Below, piece by piece: positions 35,249-48,881 of a stretch of 64,000 bases of DNA. The number at the start of each line of letters is the position of its first letter. Position 1 is the first letter of the stretch. The notes under the pieces were generated by a model. The model saw only the letters and a program-made list of their open reading frames with translations. It ran no database searches and was not told the DNA's origin. Both the position numbers and the translations under genes were made by a program. Source of the DNA: Hyphodiscus hymeniophilus (lineage: Eukaryota > Ascomycota > Leotiomycetes > Helotiales > Hyphodiscaceae); NCBI GenBank assembly GCA_016508695.1, contig VNKQ01000003.1, positions 1,612,001-1,676,000 of the forward strand. Reading direction: 5' to 3'.

Positions 35249-38200
35249 ATGTTAAGCTTCCGTCAGGGATAGCTGCACGCTGAATGGAATGTCGAGGCTG
35301 CAGCTGTAGAAACTCTAAACCGCGACGCACTAATATAAGGACTTCCTGTGGGAATATATATGTGACTTAAAGGCAGGAAATAATGGAACCCAGTTCACTG
35401 GTCACATATATCAGAGCACGTATTGATTGCAGTTGGCAGCACATATACTTTATGTGGGTGCAAGCGGTCCTTGTACGTACAGGTACAGGTACCACAGCGC
35501 AGGATAGCGGATGGGATTTAAGTATTCTTAATACAGATCCCTACCTCACATAAGAGTTGATGCGGCAGGGATAGGTAGTCACCGCAGAACTCCAACCGTC
35601 AACTGGATGTTGCCGGTCTTTACACGAACCCCCAGGCAGGAAGACATGAACGCTGTGGCGTCTGAGACACGGAATTGGGCATGGTGTAGGATGGAGAGTC
35701 CGCACAAAGCGTCGGCCTGCAAGGGGCGTCGATGAGCAGCACGGCACATTTTGGGGGGTGGCTGCTGCAGAGTCTGGAGACGAGAGGCGATGCTGAAACC
35801 ACTCGGATCCTCGAACCCATGACAGGAACTGCTCTCCGGCCAAAGTGCATGCACCGTGCACCTAATCCTATGGTGGTTGGACCAAGTGAAGCAGAATTCA
35901 GTCGTTCCCTGCATCCAAATTGTCTGCGAGCTGGTATGCAGCACTCTGGACACTCGAGCACTCTAAAGAAGAAATCGAGCGTTATTCGTAGACTCACAGT
36001 TTACTGCATGGCAGAGGTCGCTTGTTCTCATGATCAAAACAGAAGTCTTCTGCGAATAGAGTAGGATCCAAAGTCTGAATACGGACTAGCCAGCTGGGGC
36101 GAGGGTATGGTAACTGGAAGAGGGGAGACTACAGCTTTGCACGGACGTTGTACCCCCTCGGTTACAACTTACGGAGGTACAACACAGTTAGTAAGTTACT
36201 TAGTAAGTTAGTAAGTAGCCTTAAGTAGTGTCCTATCGGACATATGAACTATTGCGCTCTATCGCAACAAGCAATGACTTTGCGTTGCAGAAGCAGAGCA
36301 AAGATGGAAAATACACAAATACGTACTATCATGTGAGAACATGATAAAGCTTCTGATATGTCGGCAGGCCGTGAGGGCCCTGTTTCCCCCCTATCAAGTG
36401 CCGGTGTGCCCCAAATCTCGTAGATACTGATCAACATTTTGTAACAGCTCACGTTGCTTCTCTTGACGATCTCGGCATCGCCATGGCTCATCCTCGCAAC
36501 AATGCAATCCTCTATCTACCCCATTGCTGTGCTCGGTGGTGAGTTGTACATAGTGTTGATATTGCTTCTGCCATCCGCCGCACTTCTAGTCATAACGCCA
36601 ATTTCCAGATCGTGGCAATGTTCAGCAGAAATAGCCTTCCACTACGACGAACTACACAAAGTGCTACCCATCATACTCAAAACGTAAATAGCAATAACAT
36701 AGGCTCCCTGGCCTGGGTCTTTGATAGCCCTCTCTTATGATATAACCTATTCGCATCGCTAACCGTGACAATTGTCTGATTATTCCCTTTCCATAACTCT
36801 CAAAAGCTCCAAAGAAACAATCCGTTGTCGAAACACTCATTTACCGCATGGTCTGATCCACGAAAGTCCAGAACGCCGGCCCGAAAGGTCGAAGAATCGA
36901 TGCGGGGGTTGACAACTGCTTTGAGATACATTGCCGGCCCCGTCTGTGCGGCGACACGGCCAAAGGGTTGGGCGGGATGGCCAACCTCAAACAGAGATGG
37001 ACTTGAAACCGCAGCTTTGGGCGTACATTTCAACACGTTCAAAGGTACCGCATAGACTGCCGCGGACATGTCCTATTCTTGGTATCGATCCTCCGAAGGT
37101 TTTATGAAATCGCTCGACCCGACGTTCCATCCTCCATCCTACCATTGACCAGGTCCTTCGTCGTCCATCCGGCTCCCTTCCCTCGTCCCAAGTCCAGGGT
37201 GCCATGCGTTGAAGCCCCGGCTGATCACGCACTGGGTACAGTGGGTAGTGGGTGCCCAGTACGGATTAGGGCAGAGTCAGCTTGCTGTCTACGGAGAACA
37301 GTGTTTAGGCGAGATAGAGCTGGTAGGAAATAACGAGAACGATAGTCACGACTGTTATTTTCTTTTAGCGCATCTAAACGTCAACGATACAGTTTCTCAT
37401 AACACGCACACGGCAAAGGTGCGAGCTTAAGCGTGAGATTCGTATATGTATTTGGGAACAGACTTTCGGCGGTGAGCTCCAGGCGCAGTCGTCTATGAAC
37501 GAGCTTCTCATGATCAGCAAAATCTTGTTTCATGGCTCACCAGCAAGCTTTGTTAATAATGGTCAGGTACTCTGTTAAAGCCAAGCATCGCATAGACGGT
37601 TGACGATAAGAGCCACTCCATAACCTCAAGGTCCACTTTCGATCCATCACCGATTTATCTGCGAAATGTTATGAGTCTGACCGGAGGGGCATGAAGGCAG
37701 CTTTGAGCTTGTAGTATGTCCATCATCAAAGCTCCTGGGAACTGTAAAGAAATGGCTCAGATCTATACGACGGATAGCAGCGTTCGCGTGCTTTCCCAAC
37801 TGCCGCTGTCAGTGAGAAACCACCCGAATTGCACGGGAGATTTCATGCAATTTTCAATTAATGCTTCTTCACATCACATCCGCGGAGATTTAATCTGTAC
37901 TCTGCAGGCTGCGCCTGCAGGACAAAGTGACATTGGGCTTGGGCCTTGAGTTCTGGGAGCCTGGGAGGTCACGGCGCAGAGCACAGATCGGAAGTTCATG
38001 TACTTCGTAGAAAGGTGGAGAGACACGCATGGATCCTCCTTTTGCTCGTCAAGTCCTTCCCACTGCCGCTTCCCAGAGCACATCACACTGCAATTTATTC
38101 TCTGCTTAAGCTTCTTTTCCGCATCACACCCGGTGACCCGGTGAGGCGTGTGATTGAGTCGGGCATTATTTGACGAGAATAACGCGAATGCATCGCTTCT

Positions 38201-38337
38201 CCTTCCAGACAGACACCCACCCGTGCGTTTTCCTCGATCATGGTGCCCCTCCGTTCTCTGCTCCTCCATTCTCGATGTAATTGATAGACCTGGACCCAAC
38301 TTCAACGCATGTTGGACACTTTCGCTTGGATTCATTT
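35249..38337. other. 3.1-kb gene-poor region left of the retrotransposon
   Basis: Many short open frames overlap on both strands, none with recognisable motifs. Small features: TTAGTAAG-type short tandem repeats at about 36186-36220, and a perfect hairpin at 37902-37920. The base composition is ordinary, unlike the AT-rich element that follows, so it is not RIP-damaged. Confidence 0.5.
37902..37920. repeat. Perfect 8-bp hairpin with TGC loop
   Basis: CTGCAGGC, loop TGC, GCCTGCAG. No clear gene nearby to attach it to. Confidence 0.6.
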
Positions 38338-38342
38338 CATTT
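38338..38342. repeat. Left target-site duplication CATTT
   Basis: CATTT immediately before the left LTR matches CATTT at 44494-44498 right after the right LTR: a 5-bp duplication as made by LTR retrotransposon integrase. Confidence 0.9.
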
Positions 38343-38509
38343 TGTTTGGACCACTTTCCAGCCTAATCTAGAATAGTGGGTCACGTGCACCGCAACCTAG
38401 AATAACTTGGTTCTATCTCTATAGAATAGCTTCTTCCCTTAGACATTAATAATATCACTACGAATACTTATACAATTATAGTACTATAGTAACCGAAGTA
38501 TTATTAATA
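38343..38509 (+). repeat. Left LTR (167 bp)
   Basis: Starts TGTTTGGACCACTTTCC and ends at a mutated CA (TA). The outer 5' part retains its G and C, while the inner 3' part (from about 38468) carries C-to-T and G-to-A changes relative to the right LTR. Confidence 0.92.
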
Positions 38510-41500
38510 CTAATTAGTAATTATAGATTAAGAGACGGTCTTATATTCGAAGAGAAAAGGAGATTTAGTACTTATAGATAAGGCCCGTAAGGGTTTAACT
38601 TGACTATACGTCTCTACCTCGTTTTACTAGAGAATATTATATAAAATCAAGGCCTTTATAAGTTTAACTTAACTCGTATAAGGTATTTAAGGAATTAAGT
38701 ATCTTAATTCTATATCTAATACGTATTCTTATACTTAAAAACTACGAAAAACCTTATTTTTAAATCTACTAAATAATAACCCCTCTAAACCTTTAACTAC
38801 GAACTCTATACTTATAAATACTCCGAATTAGATTAATAAAAGCTCGGAAGAACCCTAATATTAAAATATATAGAAATATCTTTTATAAAACCTATTTATA
38901 TTTACTACTTCGTATAAATAAGTTACTAAATTATATCGGGTCCCTTTATAGTAACTATTATAATTACTATTCTACTCTTCTAAAGTCTAGTACTTACTAA
39001 TATTAAGCTTTAATTTATCTTTTAATATTATAAACTACGATTTATTATAACCTTCGCAATAGTAAGAGAGAATACTAGTATAGAGGGAGAGAATACTAAT
39101 AAAGATAAAGACTTATATATCGATTATTAAGGTAGAAAATTCGATATTATAAAGGTAAAACAAGACAAATATAAAGAGTATATTAAATTTAAAGAATAGT
39201 AATATAAGAACCCCTTTTAAAGATTATTACCCCTAAAATATAACGACCTCTAGGACTAATATTAAGACGATTTTAAGGGTTAGACAACTATATATTTTAA
39301 GGAAATTAATAGCTATATTATACGCTACTTACGAAAAACCCTTTAATAATAAAGAGTATAGGTTAAGGTTAATAAAACGTTTTTACTTTATAATACCTTA
39401 TTTAATACCTTATAAGAAGAAAAACCTATTAAGTAATTAAAAGTTAAAATCTTTACTTAAGAATTTAACTTAGATTTAGTAAACTAGTTTAAGGAGAACC
39501 TACGAAATAAACGATAAACTACTTATAGTATTCTTTCGATTTCTTCCCTAAACCCTTTATTACTTACTTTATTACCTATTATATTAAGTACTTAAAGAAT
39601 AAACCCTATATTACTTATACGACTACCTCTATTACTTCCTCTTTCTCTTATAGACTAAGGAGGAGTATAACTACCTTTAAGCTATAAATTACTAATATAG
39701 TAATAATTACTTAAACTAAAACGCGATTCTTTAAGAGAGATTATTAACCTAGCTAAGCTAATATCGGAATACTTAAAGTATAAAAGTTAAGGAGACAATT
39801 TTAATTACTATATTATAATCTTTAGTAACGCTTGCAATTAACTTAGTATTTATAACGATAAAATCAAGTATAAGGCTTATTTAATTATATTAAAGGGATA
39901 AGTACTTAATTATTACTTGACTAGTCTTATAATTAACTTATACCTTTATATAACTTTTAATTAACTTTATTTCGCAATTAGTACTTACTTCGAGACCCCC
40001 AAATATTATTAAAATTAGTTAAATAAATAAAACGTTATATACTTAAAAGTAATTATAGTAAACAAGAAGAACGTAAGTAAATTAACGTAAGACTATTTAC
40101 AATTACTTATAATAAAAATATAGAATATTTAACTAGGTCTCGATTACGAATTTTATAATAACGTAATAATACGAAATAATATTATTAAGGCTTATTAGGG
40201 AGTTATAGCTTGCAAATATACTTGTTTTAAACTTATAGACACAATTCTAGCCCTTATTAACAATTTATACTCTTTAATTAATACGTACGAAAAGACTTAT
40301 CCCTTAGGACTTACTTCTTTAACTTTCTTTACTAATTAATAATATTATCGTAATTATAATTAGTTCCCTTAAAATCCTCGATTCTAATGACCTCGATTTC
40401 CTTAAGTTTCTTATATTTACTATAATAATAAGCCACGTAATAAAAAGTGTTTCGTATATAGAAAAGAGGGTTATTAGTTTATTAAGTATACTAAAGAAAA
40501 GAGAGAAGAATTATTTAAAAAGTTTTATAATAAATTCGATAATAAACTTAATTAACGGGCTCGCTAATATATTATTAATTGTAAAGGTATAAAGGATTTA
40601 AGAGAAAAGAGCGACGAGTATAATAATATTATCGAATATTTAGAAGAATAAGTCAATTAGTTTTTTATAGAATATAATACGAATAATAATAGTAAGACTT
40701 AGCTTATAAGTATAATAAATAACCTTATAAGCCTTATAACTTAATATATACTTACGGGTTTAATTCCTTTAATTTCCCTATTTATAACTAACTTATTTAC
40801 TTATATAACTAGTTCTAGGTATATTATAAATAAGTTTTATAGAATTATAATTAATATTAAAGCCTTAAAGGTATTAATAGCTAGATAGGGCTAGTTTTAG
40901 GCTTACTTATAATGCGTTAACAAGACTATTAAGATCGATAATAATACTACTAGTACTATTAACGTTTAGTTTAGTATTAGATTAATGCTATTAGTAAGTA
41001 CTCTTCGGATTATTATATTTATAAGAAGAGTCGAGTTTTATGTCGTAAAAGTAAATACTTTATTTCTACTTTCTCTAACTAATTTAGACGGCCTTTAAGC
41101 GTATTATAATAACCTTATAAATATAATAATTACGCTTATAAAGACAATATTAGTAATTCGTTAGTTTAGTTATTTATTTATTATTTAGGGGAAGTGTTTC
41201 TAGTAATTCGTATCTTTTTCTCTTACTTAAAACCCTTATTTTCTTATATTAGTTAAATTATTAAGACTTTACTATTGCTTCGGCTATCCCTTTATTAAAC
41301 GTTTATATATACTTTTAGAGAGAGCTAGCTAAGACGTTAATAAGAAAGCTATTAATAAGTTAATAAAGTTTTATTACTATTACTAAAAGTATAGTAAATC
41401 GCCGGGAAGATTTAAGTTTAAGCTTCTTAACAATACTCTTAATTTTAATTACTCTATTTATATTAATATTATATATATAAAAAGCAATTCTCTAATACTT

Positions 41501-44326
41501 TATATTATTAATAAAGTAACCCGTTTCTTTATAGCTTACTTTTTTAAAGACGTTTTATCGAAAACTACTTAAGAGACCTTACGATAATACTAGATTAATA
41601 CTTATTTGGGTCTTTTAGACCTACTAGTATATAATATAAAGACGAACTTTATAAGTTACGAATTCCGTTAAAACGCGAGTAATATAGTAGTTACTATTAA
41701 ATATATACTTATCGAGGTATATTAGTCGATCGAAATCGTTAAGAAGGCTTATTAATTACTTTGTAAAGCCTATAAGATCTTACGTGAAGAAATAGGCGTA
41801 ATAACCTTAAAAGAAGCTTGTTTTTAAATAGCGGTAAAGGCAAATAATAATACTACCGGACTTAGCGGTATTATACTTACTTTACTTGTCTTTAGTGCTT
41901 TCTTACGAATAATAGAACTTAATTCCCTAATACTATTAATATTATAATAATTAGTAATAATTCGCAAAGCTATAACTAAAATAAAGAAAGTTAGAGCCAA
42001 GTTATAAATTAATAGTGCGATTAATATACAAATAAGCCTAAATATAAAGGCAATTTATAACCTTTTACTTAACTCTAATATATTAGTTTATTAGGAAGTA
42101 AGAGACTAGACTAGCCCCTTTAAGTTACTTAATATTAAAGGAGAAACCTACGAGATCGAGCTTTTTAATAGTCCTATTAACTTTAGAGTTATATATATTA
42201 AACTATACTATTTACAAAAAGATCGCGATAATAAGAAAGGCAAGAAGGAAAGAGAAGAGAATAAGAGTAACGAAAGAGGTTTAAAACTACGTATTTAGTT
42301 ATAATAATAGCGACGATTACCTAAATAATATAAATACTTTATATAATTTGCCTCTTATAACTCTAATATCTTTATATTTATAGTAGAGCCTTTATATATT
42401 AACTCGCGCTAAAAGGAGGTTAATAGCTTACTTAAGAAGGGAGTATTTAAACTCGTTAATACTAGATTAATATTATTAAAAACTCGGATTTTTAACTTAC
42501 GATTTGTCGACGAAATTAAGTATTAAAGAACCGACTAAGTATTTAAGAAATTAAGACTCGTTATATAAGTATATAACGACTATAAGAAAGAATTAGTTCT
42601 TATATAATTACTTATAATTTAATAAGCCAGCTAGCGATTACTCTTATTATTAGTTCTCTTACTTTAAAGTACTAAACTCTATTTCTATAATATCTCCTAA
42701 GCTTATATATAATTTATTACTTTATTAAATCGCAATTTCTATATTAAACTACTTTAAGAACTTACTTAATAACTAGGTTTAAAAGACAAAGTAATTTTAC
42801 GTGTTATTAAGCTATTATATAGAGTCTTAAAAGCTGGGAATCACTAATATAAGACGTATTACTACTATTATACTAAGAAGTTAAAGATAAAAGAATTAAC
42901 TTATAATTTATATCTCTTATATTATAATAAAATAAGGTTTAGTCTCGTTAGCTTATAAACCGATAATACTTTATTTCTAGTAGATAAGACTTTTATAAAG
43001 GCTAAAGAAGAGTAACTTAAAGAAGCTAAATTTATAATAAAGGAAAGAGAGACCTTATCGACTACTAGCCTTATTAAATTCAATAAGGGAATAATTACTC
43101 TATAAAGTAATAATATAATTAAATTTAACTAAGTACGCTAATACGAGAACTTTCAATTAGTTTCTCTTTATAAGAACCTCGATTTTATAAGTTCTAGAGG
43201 GGAAATTTATAAGGGAATTACTCTAAAAGACTAGTATATTATATAATACGCAAGAGGTATATATATTATATTAGTTTATTAACTAAAAGCATTATTTAAT
43301 TTCTCTTTTATAACCTAAGTTACTAATCTAAAAGAAGAGAACGTAAAGAGACTAAATAAGAGAATCTAGTAGTAAATCGATAATAAGACTAAAGGACTTA
43401 AGTATATAAGTCTTAACTTATAAAGCCTTCGAGTTATTACTTTTATAAATACTTCTTTTATTAATAATACTAATAATACCTCTTAAATTAGCTTCGTTAT
43501 TACTATTACAAATAAGAATAATAATACAAATATCGTTTATTAGTCTTTAATTAAATATAAGAGAGTTACTCGTTTAATATTAGCTTTAGAACTATATAAA
43601 ATAGCTTATAAATTTAATTATATAATTATTCTTAAGTTTACCCTTAAAAAGGTCTTAAACGCTATTATTCCCCTTATAATTTATATTGATTTAAAGTTAT
43701 TATACGAATACCTTATTAAGTTAAGAATTATATAAGAAAAGAGACTTATAATAAATCTTATATACTTGACTCTTGAGATAAGTATATAAGAGACGATTAA
43801 TTATAAAAATTAAGTAGATTAATAGAAACTCAAACCTAGCTAACGTAATAATAAAAGAGAAGAGCTATTAGGCTTTGCGAGATTTAATTAATTCGAATAA
43901 GATCTTATTAGAATCGAAGGAATAGGTTAAGAGAGAAAAGAAGCCGAACCTATAAGAATTATAAAGTAATATAGTACGATATTTAAGGGACGCTAATACT
44001 AATTTAGTAATTATATAGTTAACCTCAAATACGATTATAAATACTACTTATAATATAATAATTATAATAGTATATTATATAACTAGTTTCTTTACTTGCC
44101 GTGTGTTTTTAATAGATATTTAAAGAGTATCGATTTTATAGTTAAATTTAGTACCTATTTAGTACTTACTCGTTAGATAACCTAACAAGCGAATCTAACG
44201 ATAACGAAGGATATCGTTTCCTTATATAAATCGAGAACTTATAAGCAATTAAATAAAATAAAAAGAATGCGTAGATTATATAATTTAAGGAAAAAGGATA
44301 AACTAATTAAAAGAAAGAGTTACTAG

Positions 44327-44493
44327 TATTTAGACTACTTTCTAGCCTAATCTAGAATAGTAGGTCACGTGTACTGTAACCTAGAATAACTTGGTTCTAT
44401 CTCTATAGAATAGCTTCTTCCCTTAGACATTAATAATATCACTACGAATACTCATGCAATTGTAGTACCGTAGCAACCGAAGTGCTACTAACA
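44327..44493 (+). repeat. Right LTR (167 bp)
   Basis: Starts TATTTAGACTACTTTC (mutated TG) and ends CTACTAACA. Here the inner 5' part is mutated and the outer 3' part is preserved, the mirror image of the left LTR. Confidence 0.92.
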
Positions 44494-44498
44494 CATTT
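44494..44498. repeat. Right target-site duplication CATTT
   Basis: Matches the 5 bp at 38338-38342. Confidence 0.9.
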
Positions 44499-46811
44499 GG
44501 CAGAATTCGTGGTTTTGATATTGGCTTCAACTGTGCGCTGCACCGAGCACCATCACCTAGTCCGTCCAAATCCAAGGCAGAGTTATATCACATTTCTGGA
44601 GTTGTCATAAAAGGGTTCAATTAATTCTCCGTAGGACGCCTAATTATGCTTTTTCATGCGGCACAGGAACGGTTGCATAAATGTAGATCTTCTTGGAGAT
44701 CGGCATCGTCCTCATCGATCTTTAGTTTTTTATTCTTTTACTGCTTCTCGCCATGAAAACTCCAGCCGTCCAATCCTCTAGCCACTCTATCCGATTGAGG
44801 ACGAAAACTCGTTGAAGGAACTGAAGAGATAATGAAAAAACCCAATGTTCCTCAGCTTCCAATATTGGACCATGACACCCGTTAACCTCCACACTGCTAA
44901 GGCAGTGACGGATTGTGCACACCCAGTCCATATCTGATCGTAGCTAATGGCGAGGATATGCTTAAATGCCTGAGATTGACTGGGCAAAGCTTAGGTCCGT
45001 AGGTCGTTATCCAAGCTACAAGCATTTATTGGGTCCCAGAGGATCGTTCGAAACGTCCATACCCGTTGAATCGAAACCTCAAACCAAACCTCTAACATCA
45101 CATCTCCAATTCTGAGAGCCGCAAATCGCACACTGTTTTAACTCAACCAGAGAGATTGAGCTCAGCATGACAGGCTTATTTGTAGATGATCACTTCCCAC
45201 GAAGCCCCGTGAGTATCTACCAGACCCTGTCTTCGACGTGAACGAAATCAGTGAAAACTAACCGCTTAAGTCGGTCTTACCATTCAGCTCAGTTCGCGAA
45301 CCGTGCTCCCCTCAAAATACCAAAGCCGTCCTCAGCAGCAACCCGATCAAGCTTCCTTCAGTGATTGAGATTTTCGTCCATGCTTCATTTTCCGGACTGC
45401 CCCTTTTTCTCTATAGGTACATGTCGCATTGTCGCTGTTGCATGCCGTTGCAATACGGTGGGGAACCGGAGATGATGGTTCCCTTTGCGTGCTACAGCCA
45501 TCCAACGTCACCAGCTCTGCCCCAGCTTCCTTTCTCCAAGCTTTCAGGTATCCGGAGTCTAGACTCCTGATTCTCCCAGAACTTGGTTCGCAAATCCTCG
45601 GTCCCTTGCATCATTGCATCATTGCATCGCTCTTGATGTCTATTAGAAAAGGGAGCGCCTCGAGTAATTTCCAGCCCCCAAAACCAAGTAGTTTCAACTC
45701 ATCTGCTCCTGTTCCCAGATCTTTCAAGACTCGACATTTTAATCATCTCAGATCTCAACTAAAAAAGAACCTAAATATATCTATCGGTTCCTTTCCGAGA
45801 TACGAAACGGGAATTTCGACGTTTCTCGTCTACTGAAGGTCAAGCCTGCAATTTTAGATACAGTACTCTCTTACGGGTAGCTATCGACTATGCCCCGGTA
45901 GACTTTATCACAACCTTGATTCACTATCCATGGGTTTGACCGTTTCGACATCTGGAATCTGGATCCTATCTGCTGATAGTACTATCTCGAGTCTCGACCT
46001 TTGAGGGCATGAAGTCTTGGGCCCTACTCGGACCATGCTCGATGAGATAGACCTAGATCTGGAGTTATGCATAGCTTGGGACTCTGAGAGAACTTTTTGT
46101 TACTATTATGAGTCCTCACTATTACCAAACAAGTTACAGTCTCAGCTCCATGGAAAGTTATATGACAGTGATTTCTCGAAATTTTAGCCTCTACCACGAC
46201 GATCGAAGAGGTGACCTAGCTGTCCACAACTCGTTGTGTCAAGTTCGGTTGCCACTCCCAGGAAAGAAATCCTGAGTGTTGCTTCCTACCTCCTCCTTGC
46301 TACTTCTTGTGCATTACTCCGTACTTCTTCAAGCAGGAGGCTGCAGGTCGCAGATGGCGACACACGCTACCACCCGCTGTCAAGGGAGGGGGCTGCTGAG
46401 CCGTGTTTCACTTGCTTCCAAGAACTCAACAACCTTCCAGACGGGAGAGGGGGCCTTATGGGCTTCGAGATCTTCCTTAGGCTGTTCCGTGTGGGACGGC
46501 AGGCTGATGCGGGCTCTCCGTTTTCTCGGGCAGAAGAAGGTTTGATGATGAAGGAAAGTATGCAGCTTCAACGCAGCTTCACATTTTGGGGTAACTGAGC
46601 CGTAGGTCAGAAAGGGGCTACTTTGAAAAGGGGTCTGCCACGTGACTCTGATCTAGCCAATTCAAGCAGCTCGGCTCCCAGCGGCCCAGGAGCTCGGAGA
46701 TCGAACACGGATATCGGTTCTGAAAAGCTTCATTTTGGGGTGTAACTAACGCACAACACAAGGACTCTTTGAAGATTTGTGAATCAATCTCCAGCGACTT
46801 ACCAGCGGTGT
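44499..46811. other. 2.3-kb gene-poor region right of the retrotransposon
   Basis: Normal base composition. Several short open frames on both strands lack known motifs. A short CATTGCAT repeat occurs at about 45609-45630 and a CCACGTGAC E-box-like site at about 46638, 170 bp upstream of the aminopeptidase gene. No supported gene. Confidence 0.45.
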
Positions 46812-48881
46812 ATGACTTCACTCTTCACATTTGCAAGAGGTATAGTTGCATCGGCCAGACGAGTCCCTTCCCAGGTCCGCAGGATGGCAACAATCATTAT
46901 GCCACGTGATCCCAATACGCTCTCCAACTACAACAATTGGAAGACGAAGCATACGATCGCTGATCTCGCAATTGATTTCAAGAAGCAACGACTTACTGGC
47001 ACCCTCACTCTCCAATTGGAGTCCCTCACCGCGAAGGAGTCGGAGGAGGTTATTCTCGATACCAGCTTCCTAGATATTCAAGACATCAGTGTCAATGGCA
47101 GCAAGTCTAAGGATTGGGTCGTCAAAGATCGCTTTGAACCGTATGGCAGTCCCCTCTGTATTAAGGTTCCTGGTGGTGTGGCCAAGGGGTCTGTTTTAGC
47201 GGTTGATATCACTCTTTCAACAACCGACAAATGCACCGCCTTGCAATGGATGACACCTTCTCAGACATCGAACAAGAAATTCCCATACATGTTCTCCCAA
47301 TGCCAGGCAATTCACAATCGATCGATATTCCCATGCCAGGACACTCCTGACGTTAAAAGTACATTCGATTTTCGCATCCGCTCTCCTCTTCCTGTTGTGG
47401 CTTCCGGACTGTCGACAGGAGCATCGTCGTTCATTCATGGCTCAAATGGCGAATCTGGAACATTGCTCTACACATTCCGTCAGGAAATTCCTATGCCCTC
47501 CTACTTGTTTGCTCTTGCCTCAGGTGATATTGCGACTGCATCCATCGGTCCGCGATCATTGGTGTCCACAGGTCCAGAAGAGTTGTCAGATGCAAAATGG
47601 GAGTTAGAAGCAGACACTGAGAGGTTTATCGAAGAGGCCGAAAAAATTGTCATGCCATATCAATGGACACAGTACAATGTCCTCGTCTTGCCCCCAAGCT
47701 TCCCGTACGGCGGCATGGAAAATCCAGTTTTCACGTTCGCGACGCCGACGATTATTAGTGGTGACCGCGAGAATATCGATGTCATTGCCCACGAGTTGAG
47801 TCATAGTTGGAGTGGCAATTTAGTTTCTAATGCTAGTTGGGAGCATTTCTGGTTGAATGAAGGGTGGACTACGTACCTTGAACGAAGATTGCAGGCTGCA
47901 GTCCATGGCGAGCCTCATCGAGACTTTTCTGCCATCATTGGATGGAAAGCTTTAGGTGCGTCGTGAAATTGTTTTGTGGGAAGATACTGACTCCAAAATA
48001 GAGGATTCTATTAAGCTTTTCGGAAAAGATCATGAATTTACGAAACTTGTCATTGATCTCAAGGGCAAAGATCCCGACGATGCATTCAGCAGTATTCCCT
48101 ACGAGAAGGTTAGCCCTCTTTCAGATCTCATTCCAACTGCTCTTTCTCACTGTTTGTAGGGATTTCACTTCCTCTACTACTTGGAAAAGCTCATCGGCAA
48201 GTCATCATTTGACACGTTCATTCCGCACTATTTCAAAACATGGAGCAGAAAGTCGCTCGATTCCTACGACTTCAAAGCTACTTTGCTCGATTTCTTCAAA
48301 CCCGACGCTGCGGCGTCGAAGGCTCTGTCGTCTGTCGATTGGGATTCGTGGTTCTACAAGCCCGGACTTCCGCCAAAGCCCGATTTCGACACAAGCATGG
48401 TCGATAAATGTTATGCATTGGCTACGAAGTGGGAATCAGAGGTATTTCCACCATCGCCATGCGTTGTGATGCTCCCCACTGATTCAAACTATAGAGCTAC
48501 TCACCATCAGCATCTGATATCGAAGGTCTAACCGCAAATCAAGTTGTTGTCTTTCTGGAGCGCATCCAACTCTTCAAGACGCCCCTTACTGCCAAGCAAT
48601 CCAAAGCGATGGGCAAGGCATACTCCCTAACTTCGTCCCAAAACGTAGAACTCAGCTCTAGATACCTCGGCATTGCGCTGATGGCAGAGGATAAGACAGC
48701 CTACGAACCAGCAGCTGATCTTTTGGGCAAGGTCGGACGAATGAAGTTCGTGAGACCGTTGTACAGAAAGTTAGCCAATGTGGACCGGAAGCTGGCCCTG
48801 GAAACTTTCGAGAAGAACAAGGATTTCTATCACCCAATTTGCAGAGCGCAAGTGGAGAAAGATTTGAAGGAAGGGGAATAA
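46812..48881 (+). CDS. Leukotriene A4 hydrolase / M1 aminopeptidase
   Basis: Four exons, 46812-47955, 48002-48108, 48160-48441 and 48495-48881, give 639 residues, the normal LTA4H length. The M1 domain shows the exopeptidase motif PYGGMENP and the zinc site HELSHSW..NEGWT (HExxH plus a distal Glu). The C-terminal ARM-like LTA4H domain runs from about residue 480. The family hydrolyses N-terminal residues and, in yeast and animals, has epoxide hydrolase activity. The first 24 residues (MTSLFTFARGIVASARRVPS) are basic and lack acids, like a mitochondrial presequence, and a second in-frame ATG follows (MATIIMPRDP). Two start sites could give mitochondrial and cytosolic forms. All splice sites are GT..AG. 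Confidence 0.95.

Larger units (their letters stand above)
38343..44493 (+). mobile_element. Ty1/copia-type LTR retrotransposon, destroyed by RIP
   Basis: A 6,151-bp element bounded by 167-bp LTRs and a CATTT duplication. The interior is extremely AT-rich and full of stops. Translating the plus strand despite stops shows remnants in copia order: a zinc-knuckle-like segment (about 40445-40505), a protease-like segment (about 41030-41100), integrase (SPGRFKF at about 41397-41420, then TRFFIAYFFKD and NTYLGLLDLLV, to about 42060), reverse transcriptase (about 42450-43160, with a TDNTLFL segment where the family has the paired Asp) and RNase H (about 43540-43960). Integrase preceding reverse transcriptase identifies Ty1/copia rather than Ty3/gypsy. 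LTR comparison shows CpA-to-TpA changes on both strands, the signature of repeat-induced point mutation. The copy cannot encode functional protein. Confidence 0.93.

Noticed and set aside
36454..36750. Small spliced gene starting near 36483
   Set aside because: A GT..AG pair exists, but the joined frame meets a stop in one phase and shows no similarity in the other.
36800..37069. 89-residue minus-strand frame
   Set aside because: Plausible composition but no recognisable family, promoter or neighbouring exon.
38510..44326. Functional ORFs or AT-rich centromeric DNA
   Set aside because: Flanking LTRs, target duplication and copia-order remnants identify a decayed retroelement of limited length.
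45361..46598. Plus-strand frames right of the retrotransposon
   Set aside because: Low-complexity translations in overlapping frames with no conserved blocks.
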